Shown: in pieces, positions 16,239-24,424 of the stretch | Numbering within the stretch: the first letter of the stretch is position 1 | How the letters are laid out: every line of letters begins with the position of its first letter | NCBI GenBank assembly: GCA_017883205.1 | Contig: JADGNZ010000024.1 | Span: 1 to 64,000, forward strand | Direction: 5' to 3' | DNA: 64,000 nt | Source of the DNA: Thermoanaerobaculia bacterium | GTDB lineage: Bacteria; Acidobacteriota; Thermoanaerobaculia; Gp7-AA8 | Notes under the pieces: model-generated | Told to the model about the DNA's origin: nothing | The model's database searches: none | The model's input: only the letters and a program-made list of their open reading frames with translations | Program-made: the position numbers and the translations under genes

Positions 16239-18478
16239 CGCCGGAAATCTACCATCACCACGGCGTTCCGCGTGGCCTGCGGGTAGTAGTAGGAGATGCC
16301 GCTGATCGTCTTTTCGGGAGTGAGAAAGAGATAGCTGTAGCCGCTCGGGAAGACGCGCTTGTCGTTGAGGACGTTGTTGATCTGCACGCGCAACGTGGTA
16401 TCGCGAGAGAGGCGGATCGCCGCGTTCGCATCGATCGTTGAGAATGCCGGTGCGACGAAGGAGGCGTTGTTCGTGTTGTCGAGATAGGAGCGTCCGACAT
16501 GGCGTCCGGTCACGCCGAGGGTGAGCGACGACGATGCCATGTACTCGATCGACTGATTGACGATCATCGTCGGTGTCAGCACAGGGTTGACGTCGTGATA
16601 CGTGATGGGCTCGCTGCCGGTGATGTTTCCCGCCGCATCGTAGACATCGTAGAACTGCGTCCAGGTGTGGATGCGGTTGCGGCTGATGCTGGCGTTCCCG
16701 CGCAGATGCAACTTCGGCATCGCCTGCCACCCATACTCCATCTCGATTCCTCGGCGATAACTGCGATCGACGTTGCGACGCAGCAGGAGTCCGATGTCGG
16801 ACAGCTCGCCGGTGGATGCGATCTCGTGGCGAAACTCCATCGCGTAGACGTTCGCGCTGACGGTCAGCGGTCCGCGATGGGCATCCCATCCCGCTTCGAG
16901 ATCGACGACACGCTCGGGGCGCACTGCGCGCAGATCGTGTGCAAACGAGACATTGTCCTCGCCTTGAAAGAGATCGTTGCGCGTCGGCTCGCGCGTGGAG
17001 ATACCCGCCGAGGCGTAGACGCCGGTGGATGGAGAAAGGTCGTAGCGAGCGCCGAGCTTGGGATTGAAAAACGTCCAGCGGATTGGCGCGATGGCGACGT
17101 CGCCATGGTAGTGAAAGTTGGTCGTGCGAAGCTGCGCATCGGAGTAGAGATGCCACGAGCCCTCGTCGTAGCGCAGCTTGGCGAAGGCGTTGGCTTCCCC
17201 CTTCGTGCCGTAGTTCGAATAGAGACGCGCGCCTCCCGAGTCGAGCGTGTGGGTGCGCTGGAACTCGTTCACGTGCAGACCGTAGTTGGCGGTCCACGGG
17301 CCGTGCGTGGTACTCAACGTCACCATCGAGCCGACGAGCAGACCATCGAGACCGTACTGATCGCCGGACAGCCGGTACCAGCCGTAGCCACGCTGATAGA
17401 ACGCGGAGGCCGTCATGTTCGTCTGCGGCGAAAGAGCGCGCAGATACTGCAACTGCGCGAGGTCGTAGCCGAAGCTGTCGCGGTCCTGGGGGCCGAGCGG
17501 ATTGGCGCGCAGGTTTGTCGCCAGCGTGTCTGCGTCGGCCGCGTCAAACGATTGCTGCGTCCACTCGTGCGCGGTGAATCCGGTCAGCTTGAGTTGCGAG
17601 TTGTCATTTTGTTTCGCCGCGCTGACGAAGAGGTTGTGGCCGCGAAATCCCGACGACTCCCGAAATCCATCCGACTGATCCGCCGAAAGCCGCGCATAAA
17701 ACGCATAGCCACCCGGCAGGGCGCCCGACTGGTACCCGACAGTGGCGTTCTTCGTCCCGAACGATCCAACGCCAACCTCGGCGCTCGTCGACGACGCAGG
17801 CGCCAGCGCTATCGATTCGAAATTGATCGAGCCGCCGAAGGCCGGCGAGCCGACCGTCGATGTCCCGACGCCGCGCTGCACCTGAACCGATTGCAGCGAC
17901 CGCGCGAGGTCCGGGAAGTCCGCAAAGTACGTCCCCATATCCTCGGAATCGGCGAGCGGAACGCCATCCAGCGTGAAGTTGAGCCGCGTCGGACTGATCC
18001 CGCGCAAGGTGATGTACGAGTACCCCGAGCCTCCAATGCCGGATTCGGTGTACGTGTCGATCGACGGCGTATCGCGCAACAGGAGCGGGATGTCCTGCCC
18101 GTAGTAATCGCGCTCGATGGTCCCGCGGTCGACATCGCTCTTCGTCACCGGCGTCTGCGCTTCCGCGCGAATCCCGCTGACGACGATGTTCTCTGCGAGG
18201 CCGGGCCGCAGCGTGATGACAACTTCCGCATCCGTGCTTGCCGGAGTCGCCATCGCCTGGAATCCGCTGCGCGTGACGATGAGCGTGTACTTCCCTGCCG
18301 GAACATCGAGCGCGAAGCGGCCCTCGATATCGGTCGTCGCCGTGCGATATCCCTCGACCGCCACAGTCGCCGCGTCGATCGGCTTTCCATCAACGCCCCG
18401 AACGACACCTTTCAACGCAGCGGCAGAAACAAGAACCGGAAGAAAGAGGAGAAAGAAAACAACGCGAACAACCCTCAT
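16235..18478 (-). CDS. TonB-dependent outer-membrane receptor under TPP riboswitch control
   Basis: A 747-residue receptor with a signal peptide (1-19), a carboxypeptidase-regulatory-like domain (about 20-95), a plug domain (about 105-215, with PLLLRDTPSIDTYTESG and LNFTLDGVPLADSEDMG) and a 22-strand-type barrel to the C-terminus. It imports a scarce nutrient across the outer membrane using TonB energy. The TPP riboswitch ending about 12 bases before its ATG and the downstream PnuC and kinase genes point to thiamine or a phosphorylated form. Length and domain order are normal. Confidence 0.92.
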   Translation of the reverse strand: MRVVRVVFFLLFLPVLVSAAALKGVVRGVDGKPIDAATVAVEGYRTATTDIEGRFALDVPAGKYTLIVTRSGFQAMATPASTDAEVVITLRPGLAENIVVSGIRAEAQTPVTKSDVDRGTIERDYYGQDIPLLLRDTPSIDTYTESGIGGSGYSYITLRGISPTRLNFTLDGVPLADSEDMGTYFADFPDLARSLQSVQVQRGVGTSTVGSPAFGGSINFESIALAPASSTSAEVGVGSFGTKNATVGYQSGALPGGYAFYARLSADQSDGFRESSGFRGHNLFVSAAKQNDNSQLKLTGFTAHEWTQQSFDAADADTLATNLRANPLGPQDRDSFGYDLAQLQYLRALSPQTNMTASAFYQRGYGWYRLSGDQYGLDGLLVGSMVTLSTTHGPWTANYGLHVNEFQRTHTLDSGGARLYSNYGTKGEANAFAKLRYDEGSWHLYSDAQLRTTNFHYHGDVAIAPIRWTFFNPKLGARYDLSPSTGVYASAGISTREPTRNDLFQGEDNVSFAHDLRAVRPERVVDLEAGWDAHRGPLTVSANVYAMEFRHEIASTGELSDIGLLLRRNVDRSYRRGIEMEYGWQAMPKLHLRGNASISRNRIHTWTQFYDVYDAAGNITGSEPITYHDVNPVLTPTMIVNQSIEYMASSSLTLGVTGRHVGRSYLDNTNNASFVAPAFSTIDANAAIRLSRDTTLRVQINNVLNDKRVFPSGYSYLFLTPEKTISGISYYYPQATRNAVVMVDFRR

Positions 18479-18490
18479 GATGGCTCCGAT

Positions 18491-18568
18491 GCCTTTCCCT
18501 ACGCCGGTCCAAACCGGATCAGGTTCCAGGGTGTGATCTCAGGCCGTGGTTGCGGCCACCCCTAGGCT
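18491..18568 (-). ncRNA. TPP riboswitch (THI element)
   Basis: Read on the minus strand, the conserved parts appear in order: CTAGGGGTGGCC, CTGAGATCACACCC, the signature GAACCTGATCCGG, and ACCGGCGTAGGGAAAGG. This matches the THI-box consensus closely, including the pyrimidine-sensing CTGAGA bulge. It ends within about 12 bases of the receptor ATG, so control is probably by hiding the ribosome binding site when TPP is bound. Confidence 0.95.
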
Positions 18569-18592
18569 TCGGTGCGGATGGTACTACGACTG

Positions 18593-18662
18593 GTTTCACG
18601 CGGAGGCGCGGAGACACGGAGAAGTCAAACTCCGCGTCCTCCGCGTCTCCGCGTGAAACGGT
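18593..18662. repeat. TTTCACGCGGAG-type inverted repeat
   Basis: The left arm (tttcacgcggaggcgcggagacacggag) and right arm (ctccgcgtcctccgcgtctccgcgtgaaa) form a long hairpin just upstream of the TPP riboswitch. A second copy of the family is at 42544-42619. Confidence 0.85.
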
Positions 18663-18666
18663 TTTC

Positions 18667-21103
18667 CTACCGGCTTGCTCTTCGTCGCGGACTGGTAACC
18701 CCGACCTCAGATAGCCCGCGCGCGTTGAACGCAAGCACTCGCACCGACGGCGGGCCGGTGATGACGACTGATCGCTCGTTGGCCGCGGCCGTGGCGATGA
18801 CAGTTCCGTTGTCCCAGTAGTCAGTGTTAGAGCGCACCACCACAAAACCAGCGACATCACCTCCATCGCTTTGCCAGCTCACGGTGATAGTAGGCGCAAT
18901 TACGATGGTAGTAGACGCAGTTGTCGTTACCGATACGCCGTAGGGCGCAGAAGGCAGCGGCGGCAGCGAATCGAGATCCGCCTCCGCGTAGGCTCGCAGC
19001 CGCGCAGGCTCGCCGGGAGTCGGAGATTCCGAGGCCACGATCACGCTCTCGCCTGAAGCATTGGAGGCAATCGCCGGCGTTACCTGGCGATCGGGAACGC
19101 CGCTCGCGGTCACCCGGCGATCGGGAAATGCGGACGTGCTCACGCGCGCCGACGTGATCCACCAGGTCGAGCCGTTGCCGTATCGCCACGCCGCAATGTA
19201 ATCCTGACCATTCCACGTCACGCTGCTCGACGTTGGTGCGAACCATTGAAAGAGTGGAATGGCAGGACCGATCTGCAAGGTCGTATCCGTAACGACGATC
19301 CGCCGCGTGGCCACCTCAGAAACAAGGGTAGTCGGTGGGCGATGATCATAAATCACCAGAAAATCGTGGTCGCTGGCAGCGAGGTGGGCATCCATGAAAT
19401 TGACAAAAAAGAACCCAGCCTGTCCGAAAAGTTCTCCGTCAGCAGCAAGCGTGTAGAAACCAATCGAGCTCCTCAAGTCCTGGCAGTCGCAGAAACGCGC
19501 ATCAGTGGTGGACATGAACAGATACCGTTGCCCATCCCAGGCCACTTTGGGAGGGCCATAATCCAGCGTCACTTGCGCGCGTTCCGTAATGACGCCCGTT
19601 GTAAGTACTGTGGCCGCATTCTGTCCTGGCCCACTCCAGACCACGTAGAACCCCCGGCCGTTCCAAACGACCGCCTGATCGGAGATTTGGCCGCTGCCAA
19701 TGACGAAGGACGAGGCTTCCGCACTGCCAGCGATGATCCGTCTGCCGCGAATATTGCCGTTGTCTTCCCAGACGGCAAGGCAAATCGAGCCGGCGCACGC
19801 GACGTTGTGATGAGCTCCGGTTGCGTCAAGGGACAAGCTTCGGGGAAGCTCGGGAGGTTCGACGGGACCAAGATCGGTTTGTTGTGCATCGATCGGAACC
19901 GCTGACCGGCTGACACGCGCTACGTTGAATGAATGGCTCTGCCCGACCTCCTCCTCCCATCCGGTCAGGAAGTCGACTCCGTCAGAAGCAAGCACAGGAG
20001 CCGTCTGCACCGAGGGCGTCACCGACAGCACCTCGCCCGCGCCGTTCAAGGGCGCATTGCCGGTTGTCAGGGCGAAACCGACGTTGCCTCGATCCTCGGT
20101 TCGCCCGGCGGCGTACACAACGCCGTCGTGGGTCGCGGCGCTGCTGACACCGGCATCGAACGTCAGGGGATTACCGAGCGGCATGCCGAGGGGGTCGAGA
20201 CGTTGGGCGATTGAGCCAAAGGCGTTTCTGCGGATGTGCAGATAGGAATCGCCCGTCCAGATGAGTGAGCTCTCCGATCCCGGTTCCAGCTCGACGGATC
20301 TCGTGTTCAGCACGGTCCCGTCCCCCGACAACGCGATGAACATCCCGAGCGTCGCGACGAGGATTCCGCTTCCGTCAGTCGCGGCAACCACATCCTGCAA
20401 TGACCTCGTCGTGGCGATCAGCCGTTTGGGAACGACGACGCGGCCGGTCTTGTCCAATCGCAGGAAGTACGTTCCACTCGCCTCGGTCGTAAACGTGACG
20501 TAGTCATCTCCAAATGGCGTTGCCGTCTGCAGCGCCTGATCACCCAAGAGGATCGGCGGCCCGATTGCCGCGCCTTCAATGGAAGTGAGTTGCGCACGCG
20601 TCTCTGTCGGCGACGAAAGCGGGCCGTTCGTGTGGTACGTGAAAAGCACCGTTCGGCCATTCGTATGAACGTGAAGGAATTCAGTCGTAAGGCCCGTCGC
20701 GCAGAACGACGCCTGCGCCCGAGACGACCGAACTATGCAAGCCGCTCGCGGTTTGCCACATCACAAGGTAATCAGAGCCAAACGCAGTGAGATCGACCAA
20801 CTCCGCGGCCATCGGCAACAGCCGGAACGAGGCCTGCGCTGTTCTGTGGCCGCCAGCATCTGCGACCGATCCATAAATGAACTTGCCAGTAGTGCCTGTA
20901 TACGTAGGATTCGAGTCGATCGTCCAAAGCGTGAGAAACGTGTCGCCGTTCGTGGCGACGAGGGGATCGCGGACAGCGTAGGACGTCGGGCCAAAGGCTG
21001 GCGCTGTAACGTCGTGACCTGACGATGCATAAGCAGCCAGGGTCGAAAGCAGCGCGATGACCGCCAGCAGCCGGATGCGAATCATCGAATTCGAAGGGGA
21101 CAT
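18667..21103 (-). pseudogene. Secreted fibronectin-like protein, interrupted by a frameshift
   Basis: Two minus-strand frames belong together. The first (start at 21103 or 21085) has a signal peptide ending near AYAS and runs to a TGA at 20681. The second, in another frame, is open from about 20700 to 18667 (over 660 residues) and continues the same beta-rich, low-Cys style, ending in a fibronectin type III-like domain (TITVSWQSDGGDVAGFVVVRS). A single-base indel near 20690-20705 would rejoin them. It could be a real mutation, a programmed shift or a sequencing error. The function is unknown; it looks extracellular. Confidence 0.7.
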
Positions 21104-21263
21104 GAGGAATGCTGTACGCGCCTTGGAGGGAAGAAGCAAGCGGGGCAGGGAGTGTCGCGACGTACCGGAAAGGCGGCCAAGGGTTAGGTTCCATGACCTG
21201 GACTGCCTCGCCTCGCGCGCGCTTGTTGTTGGACGGCAGACCTCGCAGGGGTAAGATCGACGC

Positions 21264-21499
21264 ATGTCCAAGGCTGACCAGGCGGTGTTCGCTGAGGCAC
21301 TCCGCCTCGAACCGGAAACGCGCGCCGAGCTCGCTGCGGAACTTCTCGCGAGCCTGGATGGTCCGCAGATCCCGGCACCGAAGCAGCTTGGGATATCGAG
21401 ATCGAGCGCCGAATCGCTGCGATTGAAGCGGGAACGGCCCAACTCGAATCCTGGTCAGTAGTGAAGCGGCGGATCGAGCGAGAGATCCTCGGCCGGTAA
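21264..21499 (+). pseudogene. Addiction-module antitoxin gene with a one-base deletion
   Basis: The first frame reads LEPETRAELAAELLASLDGP, typical of the putative addiction module component family (TIGR02574). After that point the family sequence continues in another frame: TEAAWDIEIERRIAAIEAG, ending at a TAA at 21497-21499. Restoring one G in ccg-cag (to ccg-gca-gat-ccc) gives an unbroken frame of 78 codons. Without it the product is 65 residues with a wrong C-terminus. No partner toxin of the RelE/ParE type follows. Confidence 0.8.
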
Positions 21500-21504
21500 G
21501 ACCG

Positions 21505-21620
21505 AAATTCCTCCTGCGAAAGGAAATATCCTCCTGCAGAGGAAAATCTCCTCCTGCAGAGGAAAATATCCTCTTGCGAAGGAAAATATCCTCCTCCAGA
21601 ACACTTTAGTGGTCTTCGAG
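21505..21620. repeat. Array of 20-bp AGGAAAATATCCTCCTGCAG units
   Basis: Four to five consecutive units of about 20 bases (consensus aggaaaatatcctcctgcag) start near 21520, and degenerate pieces continue to about 21760. Each unit contains the near-palindrome AGGAAAATATCCT and the CTGCAG palindrome. It follows the broken antitoxin gene and lies in no recognisable gene, although a frame stays open through it on the minus strand (21455-21991). Confidence 0.75.
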
Positions 21621-21719
21621 AGGAGATTTTGACTCCTGCAGAGGACATCGCGCCTCCCTCGGAAGCAGAAAATGCTCCGAAAGAGCGAAATTTGCCTCCA
21701 GAGGAGCGTCCGGGCCGCT

Positions 21720-21870
21720 GACGCGAAAGGAAAATATCCTTCGCAAGAGGATATTTTCCTCTGCTGTTGCCAAAATTGCTCTATAGCCAAAGGACTTCTC
21801 CTCTGCTGTTGCCAAAATTGGTTATAGGCAAAGGATTTCTCCTCCGCTGTTGCCAAAAATTGCTTTATTC
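21720..21870. repeat. Array of about 42-bp GTTGCCAAAATTG units
   Basis: Three tandem copies, 41-42 bases apart, share ctgctgttgccaaaattg followed by a variable atagccaaagg and ttctcct. The last copy is cut short. They are preceded by the hairpin-like aggaaaatatccttcgcaagaggatattttcct at 21727-21760, which links this array to the 20-bp array beside it. Confidence 0.75.
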
Positions 21871-22023
21871 GGAAGCCATCGGCGATGCAAGAGTTTCCAG
21901 AATTGGCCCTAACGAAGCAGATGATGTTCCAGGCAAGGATCGCCGCAAGGTTGCACCCCGCAGTTCTGATCCTCTGGTGACCCTTCGCCATTCGCCCGAT
22001 CAGCGCTCCCCCACGACTCTTCC

Positions 22024-23409
22024 CTACTTCAACACCAACGCCACCTTCCCCCCGTTCGTCGCCACGCCGTCCTGAATCGCGTGAGGGTCGGAGGGGTTTT
22101 TGGTCATGGCGTCGCCGTCGGAGTCGAGGCGGGCTTCGATGCGGATGCTGGCGGGGAGTGGCTGGCCCATCATCGAGTCGGCGATGGTCAGGTCGATCTC
22201 GAGCGGGAAGGTGGGAGACATGATGCGCTTGACAGCCGCAGGCGGACCGGCAGTCTCGCCGGCGCCTCGGGCGATGATGAAGAGCACGGCGTTGGGCGAG
22301 GATTTCGCGGAACGGTCGAGCGTCAGCGTCAGGTGGACCGAGGGGCCGCCCGCGGCGGGAGCGGCACCTGGCGACGCGGCGGATTGTGCGGCGGCCATTG
22401 GCGACGACGCGGGTTGCGAGCCGTCGGGATTCGGGAGGGTTGGATGATTGGCTGGCATCGCTGCCGGCGGCGCGTTCTTCATCTGCTCTTTCATCCGCAC
22501 CAGGACTTCATCGAGCTTCTCTTTCTGATCGGGATGGCGGCGGCCGGCCTCAGCGATCAGCCCTTCCGCTTCGCTGGTCTTGCCGCGCTGCATGTTGGCC
22601 CAGGCCAGCGCGACGTAGGCGTCGGTGAGATCGGGATCGGACTTGATGGCGCGTTGCAGCATGTCCACCGCGCCGTCGCCCTGGCCCATCGAGACGCGTA
22701 CGAGCGCCTGATACGTCAGCGCGCGGGCATCGTTCGGAGCGCGCTTGAGCACGTAGGCCGTGTGCTCGAAGACCTTCATGAGGTTCTCGCGCTCGAGGTA
22801 GGCCTTGGCCAACTCGTCGCGCATCCCAAGGTTATCGGGTGATTTCGCGAGGTCCGCTTCGGCCTGCTGCATCGCGGGGTCAGGCTGTTGCGGCGATGCC
22901 TGCTGCGGCGCGGAGCTCGTCATCGGCGCGCCGCCGCCGGTCATGCTCTCCGTTCGCGGTGTCGCTTTCTCCGTGACGAACCAGGCAATGCCACCGAGCA
23001 CCGCGATCGATGCGAGGCCCCAGAGGAAACCGCGGATCGTGGCGGCTCGGGTTGCTGCAGCGATCTCGGCAGCAGACAAACGTAGGTCGGACTCTCCAGT
23101 CCGACTATCTTCGGCCGAGGGTCGGACTGGAGAGTCCGACCTACGTTTCGTTGTCGTCAATTTGTCCGCGTGCACATCCAGTTTGCGCAGCACATCGGCG
23201 GTCTCGCGCTCCAGGCGTCGCTGTTCTTCCTGGCTACCGCCCATTTCCTTCTGCTCGCGAAGTTGCTGGAGAAGCGCGTCGCGCTTTGCTTCCAGATCGC
23301 GGCGCTCCAGGTCGGGCTTCGACGCGCGGCCTTTCATCCCGTACCAGAACATGAAGCCGACGATGAGGCCGGACAGGATCATCCCGCCGGCGCTGACCCA
23401 ATCCGTCAT
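22024..23409 (-). CDS. ccmI: CcmI/CycH-type cytochrome c maturation protein with TPR domain
   Basis: A 461-residue protein with an N-terminal helix (5-25), a coiled-coil-like charged stretch (30-85), a second helix (about 125-148), TPR repeats (about 190-310) and a C-terminal beta domain like that of CycH (365-461). CcmI presents apocytochrome c to the heme ligase. Residues 88-111 (RRSDSPVRPSAEDSRTGESD) are encoded by a hairpin repeat inserted in the linker between the two helices. It overlaps ccmH by 4 bases. Confidence 0.85.
   Translation of the reverse strand: MTDWVSAGGMILSGLIVGFMFWYGMKGRASKPDLERRDLEAKRDALLQQLREQKEMGGSQEEQRRLERETADVLRKLDVHADKLTTTKRRSDSPVRPSAEDSRTGESDLRLSAAEIAAATRAATIRGFLWGLASIAVLGGIAWFVTEKATPRTESMTGGGAPMTSSAPQQASPQQPDPAMQQAEADLAKSPDNLGMRDELAKAYLERENLMKVFEHTAYVLKRAPNDARALTYQALVRVSMGQGDGAVDMLQRAIKSDPDLTDAYVALAWANMQRGKTSEAEGLIAEAGRRHPDQKEKLDEVLVRMKEQMKNAPPAAMPANHPTLPNPDGSQPASSPMAAAQSAASPGAAPAAGGPSVHLTLTLDRSAKSSPNAVLFIIARGAGETAGPPAAVKRIMSPTFPLEIDLTIADSMMGQPLPASIRIEARLDSDGDAMTKNPSDPHAIQDGVATNGGKVALVLK
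23078..23148. repeat. GTAGGTCGGACTCTCC hairpin inside ccmI
   Basis: A 71-base element with perfect 28-base arms (aaacgtaggtcggactctcc... and its complement) around a 15-base loop. In other genomes this type of sequence is usually intergenic and REP-like (general knowledge). Here it is inside an open frame, in the CcmI linker. Confidence 0.85.
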
Positions 23410-23909
23410 GATTTCTCCACCATCTCGCGGACCCGCGCCAGATACGGATCATCGATTACTTCCGAAGTCGCTTCCGGCACAGCCGCTGCTCCAGCCGCCG
23501 GCACAGGCGTCTTCTCGAGTCTCTTTGCTTTCGTCACGACGATCACGAATCCGATCGCCAGGACCAGAACCGGCAGCAGCCACACCAGCGCGTTGACGCC
23601 CTGAAACTTCGGTTTGAGCAGCACGAACTGGCCGTACGACTTCTCGAAGTAGCTGAGAACCTGCTCCCTCGTGTAGCCGCGCGAAAGAAGCTCGCGCGCC
23701 TGTTCGCGCATGTTAGCCGCCATGATCGAAGGGGAGTCGCCGATGGCAAGCCCCTGACAAACGGGGCAGCGCAGCTCGGACGAAAGCTCCATCGTGCGGC
23801 GTTCGAGCTGGGCGCCCGCGAGCGGCGGTCCCTGAGGCGGGCCGAGAACCTGGGCAGCGTCAGGAACTTTGATTTGGAGCAGCGCAATCAGAAAGAACGT
23901 AGCGATCAT
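23406..23909 (-). CDS. ccmH: CcmH cytochrome c maturation thiol protein
   Basis: A 167-residue CcmH (CcmH/CycL/NrfF) protein with a signal segment, the redox motif RCPVCQG near residue 51, the conserved GYTREQVLSYFEKSYGQFVL segment and a C-terminal anchor helix (about 112-132). It keeps the heme-binding cysteines of apocytochrome c reduced. It overlaps ccmG and ccmI by 4 bases each. Confidence 0.93.
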   Translation of the reverse strand: MIATFFLIALLQIKVPDAAQVLGPPQGPPLAGAQLERRTMELSSELRCPVCQGLAIGDSPSIMAANMREQARELLSRGYTREQVLSYFEKSYGQFVLLKPKFQGVNALVWLLPVLVLAIGFVIVVTKAKRLEKTPVPAAGAAAVPEATSEVIDDPYLARVREMVEKS

Positions 23910-24424
23910 CGCATTGCCTTTGCCAGCTCGGCCTGTAGCGCCTCGGTCGTCAGAGGACCTTCGAACTTGGCCATGATCTTCCCTTCCGGATTGATGAAGA
24001 ACGTCTCCGGAACGCCGCCGACGCCGTACGCGATCGCAGTCTTCCCTTGCGCGTCGAGCAACGTCGGATAGGCCGTACCGCGCTCGGCGAGGAAGCGCAT
24101 GATTTTGTCTTCGTCGTCATTGAAAACGACGCCCACGAACTGCACGCCAGGTTGAAGGTTGCGCGCGTTGGCGACGAGCGTCGGGTGCTCCTCGTAACAC
24201 GGGCCGCACCACGTTGCCCAGAAGTTGAGGACGACCGGCTTCCCGCGCAGTTTCTCGATGTCCACCATCTCGCCCGTGCCGACGGCCTTCAGCGAGAACG
24301 GCGGGGCCGGACGTCCGACGAGCGGCGAATCGATATGCGCAGGATCCTTGCCCAGACCTGCGAACAGGATGAAGACGATCGCGGCAACGATGACGATGCC
24401 GACGATGAGGACTGTGCGGTTCAT
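23906..24424 (-). CDS. ccmG: CcmG/DsbE thiol:disulfide reductase
   Basis: A 172-residue membrane-anchored thioredoxin-like protein with an N-terminal helix (4-24), the active site WCGPC in FWATWCGPCYEEHP, and the cis-Pro loop GVPETFFI typical of CcmG. It reduces CcmH and apocytochrome in the periplasm. Short overlaps with ccmF and ccmH indicate one transcript. Confidence 0.94.
   Translation of the reverse strand: MNRTVLIVGIVIVAAIVFILFAGLGKDPAHIDSPLVGRPAPPFSLKAVGTGEMVDIEKLRGKPVVLNFWATWCGPCYEEHPTLVANARNLQPGVQFVGVVFNDDEDKIMRFLAERGTAYPTLLDAQGKTAIAYGVGGVPETFFINPEGKIMAKFEGPLTTEALQAELAKAMR

Noticed and set aside
21455-21991. A 178-residue minus-strand protein through the 20-bp and 42-bp repeats
   Set aside because: Low-complexity Phe/Gln/Arg-rich translation of repeat DNA, without family features or a convincing start.
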